Shown: positions 1 through 6,145 of the stretch, one piece after another | How the letters are laid out: each line of letters begins with the position of its first letter | Position numbering within the stretch: the stretch's first letter is position 1 | Source of the DNA: DASUZD01 sp036377055 | Lineage (GTDB): Bacteria; Actinomycetota; Thermoleophilia; Gaiellales; Gaiellaceae | Assembly: GCA_036377055.1 (NCBI GenBank) | Contig: DASUZD010000170.1 | Coordinates: 1 to 17,069, forward strand | Length of the DNA stretch: 17,069 nt | Reading direction: 5' to 3' | Translations under genes and position numbers: made by a program | The notes under the pieces: generated by a model | Told to the model about the DNA's origin: nothing | Databases searched by the model: none | Seen by the model: the letters and a program-made list of their open reading frames with translations, nothing else

Positions 1-1
1 C

Positions 2-334
2 GACCGGCAGGGCGTGTCGTTCAAGCTCGCCGACATGGCGATGGAGATCGAGGCTGCGCGCCTCCTGGTCTGGCGCGCGTGCGCGGCCGTCGACGCCGGT
101 CGGGACGCGGGCCTGCTCGGCTCGTACGCGAAGGCGTTCGCCGCCGACTGCGCGATGCGCGCGACGACCGACGCCGTGCAGATCCTCGGCGGGGCCGGTG
201 TCATGCGCGACCACCCCGTCGAGAAGTGGATGCGCGACGCGAAGGTGCTCCAGGTCGTCGAGGGGACGTCCGAGATCCAGCGCCAGATCGTTGCGACCTA
301 CCTGAAGCAAGGCTGGAGCGAGCGCCCGAAGTAG
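2..334 (+). CDS. Acyl-CoA dehydrogenase, C-terminal fragment (5' end outside window)
   Basis: The gene enters from the left edge, and the reading frame is already open at base 2 (D-R-Q-G-V-S-F-K). The visible 110 or so residues are the all-alpha C-terminal domain of an FAD-dependent acyl-CoA dehydrogenase, which catalyses alpha,beta-dehydrogenation of acyl-CoA thioesters in beta-oxidation or amino-acid breakdown. Diagnostic segments are LADMAMEIEAARLLVW, then QILGGAGVMRDHPVEKWMRDAK, then VVEGTSEIQRQIVA. The Glu of the EGTSEIQ segment (codon at 260-262) aligns with the catalytic base of the MCAD/SCAD group (Glu376 in MCAD), so the enzyme should be active. It ends at TAG 332-334. Substrate chain length cannot be read from this part. 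The next gene starts 30 nt downstream but seems to have its own promoter. Confidence 0.93.
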   Translation, partial: DRQGVSFKLADMAMEIEAARLLVWRACAAVDAGRDAGLLGSYAKAFAADCAMRATTDAVQILGGAGVMRDHPVEKWMRDAKVLQVVEGTSEIQRQIVATYLKQGWSERPK

Positions 335-350
335 AGGCCGGCCGCAAAGT

Positions 351-356
351 TATTCT
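351..356 (+). promoter_or_regulatory. Candidate -10 box (TATTCT) for the VanW-family gene
   Basis: TATTCT fits the TANNNT actinobacterial -10 pattern. It ends 8 nt before the TTG start at 365, so transcription would begin at or within a base or two of the start codon (leaderless mRNA). No convincing -35 hexamer and no Shine-Dalgarno sequence is visible, which fits this reading. Inference from pattern only. Confidence 0.45.
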
Positions 357-364
357 TCGACGGC

Positions 365-2224
365 TTGCCAAGGGAGGCTCCTCTTCGCACGTCCGCCCGC
401 ACGGGGCGCAGGCCTCGCGCGCGTCCGCGCTGGCAGCGGCCGCTTCTCGCCGCGGTCGTCCTCGCCGCGCTCGGCGGCCTGTTCGGGCTCGCGTTCGCGG
501 GCTCGCCGGCGAAGATCGCAGCCGGCGTCCGGATCGCGGGCGTGGACGTCGGCGGCATGTCACCCGCGGATGCGCGGCGCACGCTCGAGCAGCGGTCGCG
601 CGCGCTGGCAGACGTGCCGGTCACCTTCACGGCGGGGAACCGCCGCTGGCAGCTTCGGCCGCGGCAGCTCGGGGTCTCGGTCGACTGGAAGCGCGCGGTC
701 GCTGCGGCCGGCCGTGAGGGCGGAGGCATCGCGCCGTTCCGCGGCTTCCGCCGGATCGAGGTGCGGGTCTTCGGCGCCGACGTCGCGCCGCCCGTGCGCG
801 TCTACCGCGCGGCGCTCGACTACGAGCTCGACCGCTTCGCGCGCGCGCTCGACGCCGCGCCGGGCGAGGCGGCCGTCCGCCTCCGTGGGCTGCACCCCGT
901 CGTCGTTCCGGCACGCGCCGGCCGGAGGCTCGACCGCGCCGCGGCCGCCGACGTCGTCGTCCACGCGCTCGCGAGCCTGACCCGCTCGCCGGTCGCGCTC
1001 CCCGTCAAGGTCGAGCGCGCGGTGGTGAGGGCCAACGACCTCGCTCCTGCCGTCGCCCAGGTCCGGCGGGCGCTGTCCGCTCCGGTGCGGCTTCAGCTCG
1101 GCCCGACGCGCTGGCGACTCCCGCGCTGGCGCATCTCCGAGCTGCTCGCGCTGCCGAAGGACGGGGCCCGCTCCGTCGGCATCGGCGGCCCGGCGGCCGA
1201 CCGGTGGCTTGTCCGCCTCGCTCGCCAGGTCGACCGGCCGGCAGCCGACGCCGACTTCGCGGTCTACTCGGACGCCGTGAAGGTCGTCCCGGCGCGTCCG
1301 GGCGTGACGCTCGACGTCGCCGCGACGAGGCGCGCGCTACTCGCGGCCGTCCTCTCGCCGACGCGGCGCGTCGCCCAGCTCGGCGTCTCGACGAAGCAGC
1401 CGAAGCTGACGACCGCCGAGGCCGAGGCGATGCACATCAGCGGGCTTGTCGCGAGCTACGAGACGTTCTACGGCGGCGACGCGAACCGAATCCACAACGT
1501 GCAGCTCGTCTCGCACCTCGTCGACCGCAAGCTGATCGGCCCCGGCGCCACCTTCTCGTTCAACGGGACGACCGGCGAGCGAAACGCGGAGAAGGGGTTC
1601 CTGGAGGCGCCCGTGATCATCGACGGCGAGCTTCAGACCGGCCTCGGCGGCGGCGTCTGCCAGGTCTCGACGACGGTCTTCAACGCCGCCTACGAGGCCG
1701 GCCTGCCGATCACGGCGCGGACGAACCACTCGCTCTACATCAGCCACTACCCGCAGGGCCGGGACGCGACCGTCAACTACCCGGACACCGACCTCAAGTT
1801 CGTGAACGACACCGGCCATTGGCTGCTCCTGCGGACGTTCGTCGGCTCGTCGTCGCTCGTGGTCGCGCTCTTCGGGACGCCGACCCACCGGCGTGTCGAG
1901 ACGCAGACGGCGCCGCTCGTCGAGACGTCGCCGCCCCCGGTGGAGCGCGTGCGAGACCCGTCGCTGCAAAAGGGGCAGAAGGTGATCGACGACTCGGGTG
2001 AGCCGGCGCGCTCGACGAGCGTCCGCCGCCGAGTCTACTCGTCGAGCGGAAAGCTCCTCTCGGACACGACGTGGTCGTCGTCCTATCGCGCGGAGCCGGA
2101 GATCCTCCGCGTCGGGACGAAGCCGAAGCCGAAGCCCAAGCCGAAGCCGACCACCACGACCACGACGACGACAACGACGCCGGCAAGAGGCGGCAGGGTC
2201 GGCCGCCGTTCCGTCTTGCCCTAA
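365..2224 (+). CDS. VanW family protein with peptidoglycan-binding-like and G5 domains
   Basis: 619-residue membrane-anchored, surface-exposed protein. A basic N-terminus precedes one hydrophobic segment (about residues 27-45). Then come repeated alpha/beta regions resembling putative peptidoglycan-binding domain PF12229 (about 55-200 and 240-345), the VanW domain (about 365-500, with HNVQLVSHLVDRKLIGPGATFSFN and GGGVCQVSTTVFNAAYEAGLP) and a G5-like domain (about 520-590). The tail is a perfect KPKPKPKPKP then TTTTTTTTTT run. Such YoaR/VanW proteins are associated with the cell wall; their biochemical role is unsettled and the name does not imply glycopeptide resistance. The start is TTG at 365: it lies 8 nt after a TATTCT box and gives the expected cytoplasmic stub before the membrane segment. 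The stop overlaps the convergent DUF4234 gene by 4 nt. Confidence 0.9.
   Translation: MPREAPLRTSARTGRRPRARPRWQRPLLAAVVLAALGGLFGLAFAGSPAKIAAGVRIAGVDVGGMSPADARRTLEQRSRALADVPVTFTAGNRRWQLRPRQLGVSVDWKRAVAAAGREGGGIAPFRGFRRIEVRVFGADVAPPVRVYRAALDYELDRFARALDAAPGEAAVRLRGLHPVVVPARAGRRLDRAAAADVVVHALASLTRSPVALPVKVERAVVRANDLAPAVAQVRRALSAPVRLQLGPTRWRLPRWRISELLALPKDGARSVGIGGPAADRWLVRLARQVDRPAADADFAVYSDAVKVVPARPGVTLDVAATRRALLAAVLSPTRRVAQLGVSTKQPKLTTAEAEAMHISGLVASYETFYGGDANRIHNVQLVSHLVDRKLIGPGATFSFNGTTGERNAEKGFLEAPVIIDGELQTGLGGGVCQVSTTVFNAAYEAGLPITARTNHSLYISHYPQGRDATVNYPDTDLKFVNDTGHWLLLRTFVGSSSLVVALFGTPTHRRVETQTAPLVETSPPPVERVRDPSLQKGQKVIDDSGEPARSTSVRRRVYSSSGKLLSDTTWSSSYRAEPEILRVGTKPKPKPKPKPTTTTTTTTTTPARGGRVGRRSVLP
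2120..2179 (+). repeat. Low-complexity (KP)5-(T)10 coding repeat at the VanW protein C-terminus
   Basis: Five Lys-Pro dipeptides (2120-2149) are followed by ten consecutive threonine codons (2150-2179). The Thr codons mix ACC, ACG and ACA, so this is not a pure DNA microsatellite, and selection on the protein is plausible. Such basic/Pro and Thr tracts often act as extended wall-spanning or glycosylatable linkers; that role here is inference. Confidence 0.85.
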
Positions 2225-2625
2225 GCCGGCGCGACTCCTTTCGACTCCCAATAGCGGTTCAGGGCGCGCTGAACCTTGACGAACCAGACGATGTGTCCTG
2301 CGAGCGGCAGGAGGATCCAAAGGCCGGTCGTGCCGCGGACGGGACTGTCGCCGCCGTCGAGGTCCTCGTACATGTACCGGACTTCCGAGGGGACGACGAA
2401 GAACGTGACGGGCGAGATCACGAGGTAGATGACGAGCCCGATGACGCCGCCGACGCCGTTGCCGGAATAGCGCTTGATCTCGTCCTGCGTCTTGTAGACC
2501 CAGACGATCGGATAGATCCCGAGCGTGATGATCGCGTACAGGATCGAGAGGCCGATCGACCGGGTGTGTCCCGGCTGGCCGCGTGCGGGTGCTTGAGCCG
2601 CCGCTGCGGGGAGCGATTCGCTCAC
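2221..2625 (-). CDS. DUF4234 domain-containing small integral membrane protein
   Basis: 134-residue protein. A short Ala/Pro-rich cytoplasmic N-terminus (about 20 residues) leads into SIGLSILYAIITLGIYPIVWVYK, the hallmark of the DUF4234 family. Two more hydrophobic segments follow (about residues 53-72 and 98-115), giving three predicted membrane spans. The C-terminal helix VQRALNRYWESKG is also typical. No biochemical function is established for the family. The GTG start at 2625 is chosen because AGGAGG (plus-strand CCTCCT at 2631-2636) sits 5 nt upstream; the longer open frame upstream has no family similarity. The stop codon CTA (plus strand) overlaps the TAA of the VanW gene. It is divergent from the SnoaL-like gene across about 107 bp. 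Confidence 0.88.
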   Translation of the reverse strand: MSESLPAAAAQAPARGQPGHTRSIGLSILYAIITLGIYPIVWVYKTQDEIKRYSGNGVGGVIGLVIYLVISPVTFFVVPSEVRYMYEDLDGGDSPVRGTTGLWILLPLAGHIVWFVKVQRALNRYWESKGVAPA

Positions 2626-2630
2626 GGGGA

Positions 2631-2636
2631 CCTCCT
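2631..2636 (-). promoter_or_regulatory. Strong Shine-Dalgarno (AGGAGG) of the DUF4234 gene
   Basis: On the minus strand AGGAGG is followed by five bases and then the GTG at 2625. It is one of only two near-perfect ribosome binding sites in the window (the other is at 8448), and it decides the start codon. Confidence 0.85.
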
Positions 2637-2687
2637 CGGTTGTACTCGTGTCCACGTAAGCACAGAGCGCTCCCGAGCGGAAGGGGC

Positions 2688-2727
2688 TAACCTCTCGCGC
2701 CGCGCAGGCGACACGACCTGAAGGGGG
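2688..2727 (+). promoter_or_regulatory. Candidate -10 (TAACCT, 2688-2693) and ribosome binding site (AAGGGGG, 2721-2727) for the SnoaL-like gene
   Basis: TAACCT matches TANNNT and lies about 40 nt before the ATG. This gives a short leader carrying a purine-rich AAGGGGG five nt before ATG 2733. No consensus -35 is visible. The RBS is clear; the -10 is inference. Confidence 0.4.
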
Positions 2728-2732
2728 TGGAC

Positions 2733-3164
2733 ATGACTGCCGAGGGGAACAAGGAGCTGGTCCGTCGCTACGTCCAGGCGATCGACGACAACCAGTCGAG
2801 CGACTGGTCGATCCTCGACGAGTACATCGCGGAGGACTTCGTCGCCCACAACCCACCGCTCCCCGGCGTGTCGCTCGACCGCGAGGGGATGAAGCAGGCG
2901 GCCGAGATCTTCCGGCAGGCGACTCCGGGCCGGCATGAGGTCACGATGCAGGTCGCAGAGGGAGACCTCGTCGTGAGCCGGATCGTAGGCCGGGGCGTCC
3001 ACGCGGGCGAGCTGCTCGGCATCCCGGCGACGAACCGGGACGTCGAGACGGACGGGATCGTCATCCACCGCGTCGCGGACGGGAAGATCAGCGAGTACTG
3101 GTCGGTCACCGACGTCGCGCGCGTCCTCCAGCAGGTCGGCGTGCTGCCGGGGCCGCCGGGCTAA
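2733..3164 (+). CDS. SnoaL-like (NTF2-fold) ester cyclase / polyketide-cyclase family protein
   Basis: 143-residue single-domain protein of the SnoaL/NTF2-like fold (PF07366 type). Recognisable family features are an N-terminal helix NKELVRRYVQAID, an acid/aromatic strand DEYIAEDFVAHNPP, EGDLVVSRIVGRGVHAGELLGIPATNRDVETDGI in the middle and VADGKISEYWSVTDV near the end. Members range from true polyketide cyclases to proteins of unknown substrate in primary metabolism. There is no polyketide cluster here, so the substrate is unknown and a cyclase activity should not be assumed. ATG at 2733 is preferred over the in-frame GTG at 2727 because AAGGGGG then sits at correct spacing. The 3' end overlaps the convergent thioesterase by 4 nt (CTAA). 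Confidence 0.88.
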   Translation: MTAEGNKELVRRYVQAIDDNQSSDWSILDEYIAEDFVAHNPPLPGVSLDREGMKQAAEIFRQATPGRHEVTMQVAEGDLVVSRIVGRGVHAGELLGIPATNRDVETDGIVIHRVADGKISEYWSVTDVARVLQQVGVLPGPPG

Positions 3165-3577
3165 GCGTCGGTCTCGGCGCGGGCGATCGCCTCCGCGAGC
3201 CAGTCGGGCACGCGGGTCGGGCGCAGCGTGTTCCCGTCAACGGTCGCATGGCGGGTCCACCCGTCGGCGATCAGCTCGCCGTCCCGCTCGACGGCGTAGT
3301 CGTAGCGGAACCGTGCGCCGCGGACGTCGCTGCACCGGGCGTGGATCGTGATCCGGTCGGCGAAACGCGCCGGGCGCAGGTAGCGAACGCTCGCCTCGAG
3401 CACGAGCGCCTCGATCCCGCGCTCGCGCAGCGCCGCGTAGCCGCCTGCGTAGAGGTCGAGGTACTCGATCCGCGCCACCTCGAACCAGACGAGGTAGACG
3501 GAGTTGTGGACGATCCCCTGCGAGTCGGTCTCGGCGAAGCGTGCCTTCAGCTCGGTCGCGAACCTGAAGCCCTCCAC
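3161..3577 (-). CDS. Acyl-CoA thioesterase, 4HBT/YbgC-FadM family (hot-dog fold)
   Basis: 138-residue hot-dog thioesterase. The N-terminal ETDSQGIVHNSVYLVWFEVARIEYL matches the 4-hydroxybenzoyl-CoA thioesterase signature, with the Asp of ETDSQG as the presumed catalytic residue. RYLRPARFADRITIHAR is the second conserved strand pair. It should hydrolyse acyl-CoA to acid and CoA in the cytoplasm; the acyl chain is not deducible. The start is GTG 3577, directly preceded by a TAGAGT -10 box six nt upstream and no Shine-Dalgarno, so the mRNA is probably leaderless. It is divergent from Sir2 with 22 nt between start codons, and convergent and overlapping with the SnoaL-like gene. Confidence 0.9.
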   Translation of the reverse strand: MEGFRFATELKARFAETDSQGIVHNSVYLVWFEVARIEYLDLYAGGYAALRERGIEALVLEASVRYLRPARFADRITIHARCSDVRGARFRYDYAVERDGELIADGWTRHATVDGNTLRPTRVPDWLAEAIARAETDA

Positions 3578-3583
3578 GGGCCA

Positions 3584-3593
3584 ACTCTACGAT
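3584..3593. promoter_or_regulatory. Fused bidirectional -10 element between thioesterase and sir2
   Basis: The ten bases ACTCTACGAT contain TACGAT on the plus strand (3588-3593) and TAGAGT on the minus strand (3589-3584). The two boxes share the central TA. Each ends exactly six bases before a GTG start (3600 plus, 3577 minus). Only 22 bp separate the two start codons, so a promoter for each gene must lie within this gap or inside the opposite gene. Confidence 0.55.
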
Positions 3594-3599
3594 TGCGGC

Positions 3600-4343
3600 G
3601 TGAGCGACGCCGCCCGCCTCGCCGCGCTCATTCGGGAGTCGCAGCCGTGCGTCGTCCTCACCGGCGCCGGGGTCTCGACCGAGAGCGGGATCCCCGACTT
3701 CCGCTCGGCGACCGGGCTCTGGGCGCAGTTCGACCCGCTCGAGTACGCGACGCTCGATGCCTTTCGTGCGGATCCGCGGAAGGTGTGGGAGTTCTACGCG
3801 CCGCGGTTCTCCATGCTCGTCGACGCGCAGCCCAACGACGCCCACCTCGCGCTGGCACGCCTCGAGCGTGCCGGACTCGTGCGCGCCGTCGTGACGCAGA
3901 ACATCGACCTGCTGCACTCGCGGGCCGGGAGCTCGGAGGTCGTGGAGGTGCACGGCTCGATCCGGACGTCGTCCTGCCCGCGCTGCGGCCGCCGCTTCGA
4001 GCTCGAGCGCGTCCTCGAGCTGCTCGCGGAGGCGCCCGCGCCGCCGTGCCCCGAGTGCGGCGCGATCCTCAAGCCCGACGTCGTCTTCTTCGGCGAGCTG
4101 CTTCCGCAGGAGGCGGTCGACCGGGCGTTCGAGCTCGCGCGCGAGGCGGGGCTCCTGCTCGTCGTCGGCTCCGCGCTCGAGGTCTACCCGGTCGCGAGCC
4201 TGCCGCACGAGACGCTCGATGCCGGGGGAATGGTCGCGGTCGTGAACCTCGGCCCGACGGCGCTCGACGGGAACGCGACGATGCGCGTGGACGGAGGAGC
4301 GGGCGAGGTCCTGCGTGCGGTCGCGGACGAGCTCGACGCGTGA
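3600..4343 (+). CDS. Sir2-family NAD+-dependent protein deacylase (bacterial sirtuin)
   Basis: 247 residues, a normal length for a bacterial sirtuin. It removes acyl groups from lysines using NAD+, giving nicotinamide and O-acyl-ADP-ribose. Visible motifs: GAGVSTESGIPDFRS (NAD-binding loop, G22 onward), TQNIDLLH (99-106), catalytic His118 in VHGS, a zinc site C126-x2-C129 and C150-x2-C153, VVFFGELLP, VVGSALEVYP, and VVNLGPTALD near the end. Overall it resembles the Thermotoga/class U group, but Y66-A-P-R69 aligns with the Tyr-x-x-Arg pair that binds negatively charged acyl groups in SIRT5 and CobB. GTG 3600 is chosen because a TACGAT box ends 6 nt upstream; the open frame before it overlaps the thioesterase. 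The stop overlaps the GMC gene (GTGA). Confidence 0.92.
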   Translation: MSDAARLAALIRESQPCVVLTGAGVSTESGIPDFRSATGLWAQFDPLEYATLDAFRADPRKVWEFYAPRFSMLVDAQPNDAHLALARLERAGLVRAVVTQNIDLLHSRAGSSEVVEVHGSIRTSSCPRCGRRFELERVLELLAEAPAPPCPECGAILKPDVVFFGELLPQEAVDRAFELAREAGLLLVVGSALEVYPVASLPHETLDAGGMVAVVNLGPTALDGNATMRVDGGAGEVLRAVADELDA

Positions 4344-5917
4344 CCGAGTTCGACGTGCTCGTGGTCGGCAGCGGCTTCGGCGGCAGCGTCGCCGCGCTCC
4401 GCGCTGCCGAGAAGGGCTACCGCGTCGCCGTGCTGGAGGCCGGTCGCCGCTTCGGCCCGAGCGACTTTCCGCGGACGAACTGGCACGTGCGCCGCTACCT
4501 GTGGCTGCCGCGTCTCGGCTGCCGCGGGATCCAGCGGCTCACGCTCCTGCGCGACGTGCTCGTGTTGAGCGGCGCCGGCGTGGGCGGCGGCTCGCTCGTC
4601 TACGCGAACACGCTGAACGAGCCGCTCGACGAGTTCTACGACGATCCGCAGTGGGCGGAGATCGCCGACTGGCGCGCCGAGCTCGCGCCGTACTTCGAGC
4701 TCGGCCGGCGGATGCTCGGGGCCGTCGAGGTGCCGTTCACGACGCCGGCCGACGAGGTGATGCGGCAGGTCGCGAACAGGATGGGCGTGGGCGAGACATT
4801 TCGCCGGACGGAGGTCGCCGTGCACTTCGGGCCGGCGGGGCCCGATCCGTACTTCGGCGGCGCGGGGCCGTCGCGCGGCACGTGCGTCCGGAACGGCGGC
4901 TGCATGGTCGGGTGCCGCCACGACGCGAAGAACACGCTCGACCGAAACTACCTCTACCTCGCCGAGCGCGCCGGAGCGGTCGTGCTGCCGGAGCGGGAGG
5001 CCGTGTGCGTCAGAGCCGTCGCCAGGCGTTTCGAGGTCGAGACGCAGCGGCCGGGTGCGTGGACGAGGCGGCGGCGAGAGGTCTTCCGCGCGGAGCAGGT
5101 CGTGCTCGCCGCGGGCGTGCTCGGGACGCTGCGGCTCCTCGGCCGGTCCCGTCTGGGAGGGCCGCGGGTCGGTCACGCGGTGCGCACGAACTCGGAGGCG
5201 ATCGTCGGCGCGAGCGCGCGCCGGACCGGCGTCGACTACTCGGCCGGCGTCGCGATCACCTCCGCGTTCCGGCCGCGGCCCGACACGGAGATCCAGCCGG
5301 TGCGCTATCCGCCCGGGTCGAACCTGCTCGGCCTGCTCGGGACGATCCTCGTCGACGGCGGCGGCCGCGTCCCGCGCCAGGTCAGGTTCGCCGCGCAGGC
5401 CGCGCGGCATCCCCTCCGCCTCGCGCGCAGCCTCTCCGTCCGCCGCTGGTCGGAGCGGACGATCGTCCTGCTCGTCATGCAGTCGGTCGACAACGCGCTG
5501 CGCGTGCGCTGGACCGGCCGCCGGCTCGTCTCGAGGCGCGAGGACGGCGCGAAGGCGCCGCCGAGCTACATCCCCGAGGCGAACGAAGCGGCGCGCCTCG
5601 CGGCCGAGCTGATCGGCGGCGACCCCGGCAGCTCGCTGAACGAGGTCCTGCTCGACGTGCCGACGACGGCGCACATCCTCGGCGGCGCCTGCATCGGCGC
5701 AAGCCCGGAGCGGGGCGTGGTCGATGCGTACCACCGCGTCTTCGCGGTGCCTGGGCTGCACGTCGTGGACGGCTCGGCCGTGAGCGCCAACCCGGGGACG
5801 AATCCCGCGCTCACGATCGTGGCGCAAGCCGAGCGTGCACTCTCGTTCTGGCCAACTCGCGGCGACCCAGATCCGCGGCCGCCGCTCGGAGAGCGGTACC
5901 AGCCGGTCGGGCTCTAA
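4340..5917 (+). CDS. GMC-type FAD-dependent oxidoreductase, cholesterol-oxidase-like
   Basis: 525 residues. The N-terminal Rossmann segment VLVVGSGFGGSVAALRAAEKG ends in the FAD-ribose acidic strand VAVLEAG. GAGVGGGSLVYANTL contacts FAD. A Cys-containing loop is present (C182, C188, C192, ending CRHDAKNTLDRNYLYLAE). The C-terminal HILGGACIG carries the likely catalytic His, followed by VFAVPGLHVVDGSAVSANPGTNPALTI. This layout matches the cholesterol oxidase/ChoD-like branch of GMC oxidoreductases. The substrate is probably a hydrophobic alcohol or sterol, but sterol specificity is not proven. No signal peptide is seen, so it is cytoplasmic or membrane-peripheral. GTG 4340 overlaps the sir2 stop by 4 nt, so translation is coupled. 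The stop overlaps the convergent CxxC gene by 4 nt. Confidence 0.9.
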   Translation: MTEFDVLVVGSGFGGSVAALRAAEKGYRVAVLEAGRRFGPSDFPRTNWHVRRYLWLPRLGCRGIQRLTLLRDVLVLSGAGVGGGSLVYANTLNEPLDEFYDDPQWAEIADWRAELAPYFELGRRMLGAVEVPFTTPADEVMRQVANRMGVGETFRRTEVAVHFGPAGPDPYFGGAGPSRGTCVRNGGCMVGCRHDAKNTLDRNYLYLAERAGAVVLPEREAVCVRAVARRFEVETQRPGAWTRRRREVFRAEQVVLAAGVLGTLRLLGRSRLGGPRVGHAVRTNSEAIVGASARRTGVDYSAGVAITSAFRPRPDTEIQPVRYPPGSNLLGLLGTILVDGGGRVPRQVRFAAQAARHPLRLARSLSVRRWSERTIVLLVMQSVDNALRVRWTGRRLVSRREDGAKAPPSYIPEANEAARLAAELIGGDPGSSLNEVLLDVPTTAHILGGACIGASPERGVVDAYHRVFAVPGLHVVDGSAVSANPGTNPALTIVAQAERALSFWPTRGDPDPRPPLGERYQPVGL

Positions 5918-6081
5918 GCCGCCGCTCGGCGCAGCGTTCGCTCCGAGAGCACCGCCCGGCAGTCGGCGCAAACGCAGCGCTCGACCTCGTAGGGGATGCC
6001 GGCGCGCTGCCGGAGCGCGTGGAGGGTGACGGGCTGGTGCTCGTGCTGCCGGCGTTTCACTCTGGTGGCTCGGTGTGTCAT
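5914..6081 (-). CDS. Small CxxC protein (55 aa), unknown function
   Basis: Basic 55-residue protein: an Arg/His-rich N-terminus, QPVTLHALRQRAGIPYEVER, one CVCADC motif (C36, C38, C41) and an Arg/Ala tail ending LSERTLRRAAA. With one Cys pair it could supply half a zinc ribbon and dimerise, or be completed by His residues. I do not recognise a named family. Support for a real gene: the stop fits exactly the 4-nt CTAA overlap seen at other convergent ends here, and a TACCGT box lies 8 nt before ATG 6081. An in-frame ATG at 6102 would add seven residues, but it lies upstream of that box and has no better signals. Confidence 0.6.
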   Translation of the reverse strand: MTHRATRVKRRQHEHQPVTLHALRQRAGIPYEVERCVCADCRAVLSERTLRRAAA

Positions 6082-6089
6082 CTTGTCTG

Positions 6090-6095
6090 ACGGTA
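6090..6095 (-). promoter_or_regulatory. Candidate -10 box (TACCGT) for the 55-aa CxxC protein
   Basis: TACCGT on the minus strand, 8 nt before ATG 6081, fits TANNNT at leaderless spacing. No Shine-Dalgarno is seen. Inference from pattern. Confidence 0.4.
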
Positions 6096-6145
6096 GTCGC
6101 ATTTCTCTGGATTTGGACGATTCGAGCGGTAAAGAAGTTGTGACG

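Noticed and set aside
365..2224. Glycopeptide (vancomycin) resistance determinant
   Set aside because: VanW-domain proteins are widespread in bacteria without resistance clusters. No vanHAX-type ligase, dehydrogenase or dipeptidase genes are near.
2733..3577. A polyketide biosynthesis locus suggested by the SnoaL-like protein and thioesterase
   Set aside because: No ketosynthase, acyl carrier or tailoring genes are present. Both families are common outside secondary metabolism, and the two genes are convergent rather than co-transcribed.
3248..4339. Upstream extension of the GMC frame to 889 residues
   Set aside because: The extension overlaps sir2 and the thioesterase in other frames. The FAD-binding motif begins a few residues after GTG 4340, as in the family.
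5918..6145. tRNA or small RNA in the gap before the L,D-transpeptidase
   Set aside because: No cloverleaf or strong hairpin is seen. Most of the gap is filled by the 55-aa CxxC frame on the minus strand.
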